From positions 310,001 to 374,000 of the forward strand of contig NZ_CP036422.1 of assembly GCF_009388985.1 (NCBI RefSeq): a stretch of DNA of 64,000 nucleotides, in the 5' to 3' direction. This document shows, one piece after another, positions 60,737-64,000 of the stretch (positions are counted from its first letter, which is position 1; each line of letters begins with the position of its first letter). The stretch is from Halioglobus maricola. GTDB taxonomy: Bacteria; Pseudomonadota; Gammaproteobacteria; Pseudomonadales; Halieaceae. The notes under the pieces are model-generated. The model worked only from the letters and a program-made list of their open reading frames with translations. It had not been told where the DNA came from and made no database searches. A program made the position numbers and the translations under genes.

Positions 60737-61170
60737 TCCTCTCCCCCAAAGTCTGCCGCCGTGTGCTGCGCCATCACTTCCAGAAACCAATCGGGGAACT
60801 GGCCGACAAACTTGTTCATGTCCCAGTAGTCGCTCCAGCGATAGATCAGTCCGTCGCGTATCTCGTGCATGGTGGCGAAGGTATGTTCCGCGGTCTCGCC
60901 GGTTTTGAAAATCCACTTTTCGGTATGGTCCAGAAAGACCACGTCGCCGTCTGCGGCAATGTGGTGAGTGACCTGCTCCTGGCGCTCGATATGGTCCCAG
61001 GCAATTGACAGCCGTTTGACGCAGTTTTCAGGTCCGTGTGCACCGGGGTCGTCGCTGGGCATGTCGCGATAGTGAATCTCCGGGTGCATGCAGGCCTTGA
61101 GTGTCGCCCAATCGTGTGCTGCCAGCGCCTGCCACATTTTCTGTACCAGAGCCTTGTTGTGGTCCGACAT
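60733..61170 (-). CDS. SnoaL-like (NTF2-fold) protein
   Basis: A 145-residue protein of the NTF2/SnoaL-like fold. MWQALAAHDWATLKACMHPE, HPEIHYRDMPSDDPGAHGPE, HHIAADGDVVFLDHTEKW and MHEIRDGLIYRWSDYWDMN match limonene-epoxide-hydrolase/SnoaL-type ligand-binding cones. It may be an isomerase, cyclase or small-molecule-binding protein. Divergent from the MFS transporter gene, which suggests that the two concern one compound. Confidence 0.84.
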   Translation of the reverse strand: MSDHNKALVQKMWQALAAHDWATLKACMHPEIHYRDMPSDDPGAHGPENCVKRLSIAWDHIERQEQVTHHIAADGDVVFLDHTEKWIFKTGETAEHTFATMHEIRDGLIYRWSDYWDMNKFVGQFPDWFLEVMAQHTAADFGGED

Positions 61171-61289
61171 ACCTGCTTCCTCTTGTTATTGTTGGTTGCG
61201 TTTGGTCGCAGGGAATAATACACCGGATTGACGGTGTGGTGACGTGGAGAGATGCAATAGACTGGCGCTCCCTTTGCAATCGCAATGCC

Positions 61290-62477
61290 GTGAACAGCGT
61301 GAGCCACACTCCTTCCCAGCTCAGTGCCCGGAGTCAGCAAAATTTTTTGCTCGCTGCCGCGTTTATTATGCCGCTGACATTTTCGGTCTGGCAGGCCTTG
61401 CTCAATAATTTTGTAGTGGAGAAGGCCGCCTTTACTGGCGCCGAGATAGGCATGCTGCAGAGCCTGCGTGAGGTGCCGGGCTTTCTGGCGTTCACTGCGG
61501 TCTATGTATTGCTGGTAATACGTGAGCAGCGATTTGCGCTGATGTCGCTACTGGTGATGTCGGTGGGGGTGGCTCTGACGCCGTTCTTTCCCACTGTTTA
61601 TGGCCTGTATACAACCACCGTGGTCATGTCGCTGGGCTTTCATTACTTCGAAACCATCAACAAGTCGCTCACTTTGCAGTGGATACCCAAGCAGGAGGCG
61701 CCGCATTTCATGGGGCGCGCGATGGCTGTCAAAGCCGCCGGCGCACTGCTGGCTTACAGCGGTATCTGGATTCTCATGGAGTGGGTCGGTGTCGGATACA
61801 CCGGGATGTATCTATTGGCCGGTGCTATCGGTGTGGTCATTACCCTGCTGTTGTGGGCGCGTTTCCCGCAGTTTCCCGAGGGGGCAGCGCAGCACAAGAA
61901 ACTGGTGTTCCGGCAGCGCTATTGGCTCTATTATGCACTGACATTTCTAGGTGGCGCACGCCGCCAGATCTTTATGGTGTTTGCCGGTTTTATGATGGTC
62001 GAGAAGTTTGGCTATTCGGCAGCGGATATCAGCCTGCTGTATCTGGTTAACTATCTTTTCAATCTGTTCTTTGCGCCACGAATAGGTGCCTGGGTGGGTC
62101 GAGCTGGCGAGCGTGTAGCGTTAAGGGTTGAATACGTCGGCCTGATCATGGTCTTTACCGGTTACGCTTTCGTCGAAAACGCCAACGTGGCGGCGGGGCT
62201 GTATGTTATCGACCACCTGTTCTTTGCCCTTTCGATCGCAATCAATACCTACTTTCAAAAAATTGCAGACCCGAAGGACATTGCCGCCACATCGAGTGTC
62301 AGCTTTACCATCAACCATATCGCAGCGGTGTTTATACCTGCCTTGCTGGGCTTGCTCTGGTTGAGCTCGCCGGCGGCAGTTTTCCTTATTGGTGCGGGTA
62401 TTGCAGTGCTCTCCCTAGCGCTATCGAACCTGATTCCCGATTCGCCTGTTGCCGGTCAGGAAACCCGATTGGCCTAG
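61290..62477 (+). CDS. MFS-type transporter
   Basis: A protein of about 395 residues with 12 hydrophobic segments (FLLAAAFIMPLTFSVWQALL through AAVFLIGAGIAVLSLALSNL). GAEIGMLQSLREVPGFLAFT has the loop 2-3 pattern of the major facilitator superfamily. The start is uncertain: GTG 61290 or 61299 begin just before the first membrane segment, without a strong ribosome site. It likely exports or imports a small molecule. Its 3' end overlaps the CNNM gene by 4 bases on the other strand. Confidence 0.82.
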   Translation: MNSVSHTPSQLSARSQQNFLLAAAFIMPLTFSVWQALLNNFVVEKAAFTGAEIGMLQSLREVPGFLAFTAVYVLLVIREQRFALMSLLVMSVGVALTPFFPTVYGLYTTTVVMSLGFHYFETINKSLTLQWIPKQEAPHFMGRAMAVKAAGALLAYSGIWILMEWVGVGYTGMYLLAGAIGVVITLLLWARFPQFPEGAAQHKKLVFRQRYWLYYALTFLGGARRQIFMVFAGFMMVEKFGYSAADISLLYLVNYLFNLFFAPRIGAWVGRAGERVALRVEYVGLIMVFTGYAFVENANVAAGLYVIDHLFFALSIAINTYFQKIADPKDIAATSSVSFTINHIAAVFIPALLGLLWLSSPAAVFLIGAGIAVLSLALSNLIPDSPVAGQETRLA

Positions 62478-63508
62478 CGAGAGTCTCTGAGACGCCCTCG
62501 ATATTTGAGGCGAGCCAGTTCCTGCATGTCTTCGACGGTGTCGCTCTCGTCCATGATCTCCCTGCCTAGCAAGGTTTCGACTGCGTCTTCCAGCGTGACT
62601 ATCCCCTCGGTCTGACCGTACTCGTCCTCCACCAGAAACATATGCTCACGGCGTTTTATGAACAGGTCCAGCAGGCGCAGTACGGGAAGCTCCCGTGACA
62701 CCCGATTCATGGGGATCAGGAATTCACGGAGTGGGCGGTCCTCGCCGTCCTCTCGCTCAATTTCATGAAGCTGCGGACGCAGGGCGAGCCCCACCACGGT
62801 ATCAAGGCTTTCTTCATAGACTGGCAGGCGGGTGAAGGGGACTTCAGCCAGTTGGGCGAGCGCTTCGCCCACGGTCAGTGTTGAATCCAGCGCACTGACT
62901 ACGGTGCGCGGGGTGAGAATGTCTTCCGTGCGGGTCTGGCGCAGCTTGAGCATGTTTTCAAGTAGCTCACTCTCCTGTGATCCGAGTGCGCCATGATGAA
63001 CGCCCAGCCTGGCCATTGCCGCCAGTTCCTCGCGGCTGATCGCGCTAGAGTGTCCGCCGCTGCCGAACAGCGCGGTGAGTTTTGCTGAAACCCAGACCAG
63101 CGGATACAGCAGTTTGACCAGTACCTGTATGACCTGAGCAGCCGGTAGCGCCAGTTGCTTCCAGTAGCGTGCGCCCAGCGTCTTTGGAATAATCTCCGAA
63201 AGATAGAGGATGGCGAGTGTGAGCAGGAGTGCAACGATAGTTTCGTATTGCGCACCAAATACTTTCAGGGCCTGGGCACCGACTCCTGCTGCGCCCATGG
63301 TATGGGCGAAGGTATTCAGGATCAGAATGCTGGAGATGGACTGATCGAGGTTTTCTTTAACGCTTTCAAGCGCTTTTGCGCGCCGGGGTTTATCGGCTTG
63401 CTGGCTGGCAACGAAACCGGGCGTCACTGAAAGCAAGACTGCCTCGAGAATTGAGCATAAAAAAGAAACACCGATCGCGATCAGTAGATAGATTAGCAGT
63501 AGGGTCAT
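62474..63508 (-). CDS. CNNM/CBS-domain membrane protein (HlyC/CorC family)
   Basis: A 344-residue protein. Residues 1-140 have three or four membrane helices of the CNNM (DUF21) domain (LLIYLLIAIGVSFLCSILEA, LALLLTLAILYLSEIIPKTL-like). A CBS pair follows (ILTPRTVVSALDSTLTVGEA, FTRLPVYEESLDTVVGLAL, HMFLVEDEYGQTEGIVTLED). It probably exports Mg2+ or Co2+ or senses ions through CBS-bound nucleotide. The short tail lacks the transporter-associated domain. ATG 63508; it stands as a single gene. Confidence 0.86.
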   Translation of the reverse strand: MTLLLIYLLIAIGVSFLCSILEAVLLSVTPGFVASQQADKPRRAKALESVKENLDQSISSILILNTFAHTMGAAGVGAQALKVFGAQYETIVALLLTLAILYLSEIIPKTLGARYWKQLALPAAQVIQVLVKLLYPLVWVSAKLTALFGSGGHSSAISREELAAMARLGVHHGALGSQESELLENMLKLRQTRTEDILTPRTVVSALDSTLTVGEALAQLAEVPFTRLPVYEESLDTVVGLALRPQLHEIEREDGEDRPLREFLIPMNRVSRELPVLRLLDLFIKRREHMFLVEDEYGQTEGIVTLEDAVETLLGREIMDESDTVEDMQELARLKYRGRLRDSR

Positions 63509-63600
63509 GCCGGAAATGGGGCCGCCTGATTAGGAGCGATAAGTATAGGGGACCTGAGAGCGGGGCGCTTGTGCTATTTTTTGCTGCGTGGGAAAGGGGT

Positions 63601-63624
63601 TGGCCGGTGGGGAACCACCGGCCA
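63601..63624 (-). terminator. Strong hairpin after the fasciclin-domain gene
   Basis: TGGCCGGTGG at 63601-63610 pairs perfectly with CCACCGGCCA at 63615-63624 around a 4-base loop. On the minus strand it lies about 10 bases after the stop of the fasciclin gene, and is followed by a pyrimidine-rich stretch rather than a clean U run. It probably ends that transcript. Confidence 0.6.
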
Positions 63625-63633
63625 GAGAAGGTT

Positions 63634-64000
63634 TTACAGGGCAGGCAGCAGTACGCTGTCGATGACCCATACTGTGCCGTTGTCTGTCTTCACACCGGTG
63701 CAGTTGACTGCAGCGTTGTTGACCAGGGCAGAGCCTCCAGCGCGACCAAAGTATACAGACTGGCCTTGCAGGGTGTCTTTACGTTGAGCCAGAGTGCTGG
63801 ACAGGCGACGGGGGTCGGGAGCACCCGCGGTCACATGGTAGGTCAGTACTGCAGTCAGCAGGTCGGTGTTACCTACCACGACGTCTACCAGTTCCATGGG
63901 CAGTGCAGCAAAGGCGTCGTTGGTGGGTGCAAACACGGTGATGTTTTCAGTGGTGGCCAGGGTGTCTGCGAGGCCAGCAGCGACGACGAGATCGACCAGT
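63634..64000 (-). CDS. Fasciclin-domain protein, 5' end outside window
   Basis: The frame stays open to base 64000; about 121 residues are visible. LVDLVVAAGLADTLATTENI and ITVFAPTNDAFAALPMELVD are the FAS1 H1 and core motifs; LLTAVLTYHVTAGAPDPRRL, AQRKDTLQGQSVYFG and TGVKTDNGTVWVIDSVLLPA finish the FAS1 domain. FAS1 proteins act in adhesion or bind lipids outside the cytoplasm. A signal peptide would lie beyond the window. A strong hairpin follows the stop. Confidence 0.88.
   Translation of the reverse strand, partial: LVDLVVAAGLADTLATTENITVFAPTNDAFAALPMELVDVVVGNTDLLTAVLTYHVTAGAPDPRRLSSTLAQRKDTLQGQSVYFGRAGGSALVNNAAVNCTGVKTDNGTVWVIDSVLLPAL

Overview
The window reads as a marine gammaproteobacterial chromosome. 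Protein families and style (TonB receptor, DUF3604 and CehA-type hydrolases, VOC lipoproteins, RimK/zinc-protease operon, proteins with PEP-CTERM-like tails) resemble oligotrophic marine lineages such as Halieaceae/Cellvibrionales. That placement is an inference from gene content, not from a marker gene. No rRNA, CRISPR array, prophage or replication origin was seen.

Layout. (1) 1-14219 is a surface-glycan region. A sulfotransferase and a GT4 glycosyltransferase on the minus strand face an eight-gene, tightly overlapping plus-strand operon: KAS III-like ketosynthase, a 1429-residue three-module glycosyltransferase, GNAT protein, PIG-L deacetylase/GT2 fusion, radical SAM/SPASM enzyme, GT4, GT2, methyltransferase. 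(2) 14287-17501 holds a serine hydrolase, a membrane-anchored AraC-type regulator and another sulfotransferase. (3) 17966-20741 is a rimK - retropepsin-like protease - AstE-like operon in which RimK carries a TrkA-C-like tail. (4) 21000-33099 is mixed core and accessory content: exported proteins with sorting tails, a GST/TetR divergent pair with a shared inverted repeat, a TolB-propeller/CehA hydrolase, a GH78-like enzyme, a GT41 (SPINDLY/OGT) glycosyltransferase, VOC lipoprotein, and two gene remnants (aldehyde dehydrogenase tail, NUDIX head). (5) 33267-48947 is a composite genomic island on the 3' side of a CAT-anticodon tRNA gene (48948-49024). The tRNA 3' end is repeated at 38365, 35504 and, degenerately, 33267, in the same orientation, cutting the island into three modules. 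They contain a decayed integrase, a methyltransferase, a beta-helix/FN3 protein, a Crp-like gene cut by an IS6-family element, and an AraC-TonB receptor-DUF3604-serine hydrolase group sharing a repeated 13-16 bp motif. (6) 49228-59822 is a second cell-surface region: two FkbM-like methyltransferases, a fucosyltransferase-like protein, two paralogous two-domain GNAT-like proteins, a TIGR03032-like TPR protein and a large beta-helix surface protein. (7) 59934-64000 has ordinary genes: a small anchored protein, SnoaL-like protein, MFS transporter, CNNM/CBS protein and a fasciclin-domain protein cut by the window end.

How it fits together: the two glycan regions and the GT41 protein suggest a heavily decorated (sulfated, methylated, acylated) surface. 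The island module at 39777-48794 looks like a regulated uptake and hydrolysis unit for an unidentified substrate. The strongest structural signals are the tandem tRNA attachment sites, the shared operator-like motif in the island, and the RimK fusion operon. Functions are inferred from recognisable motifs only; no database search was run.
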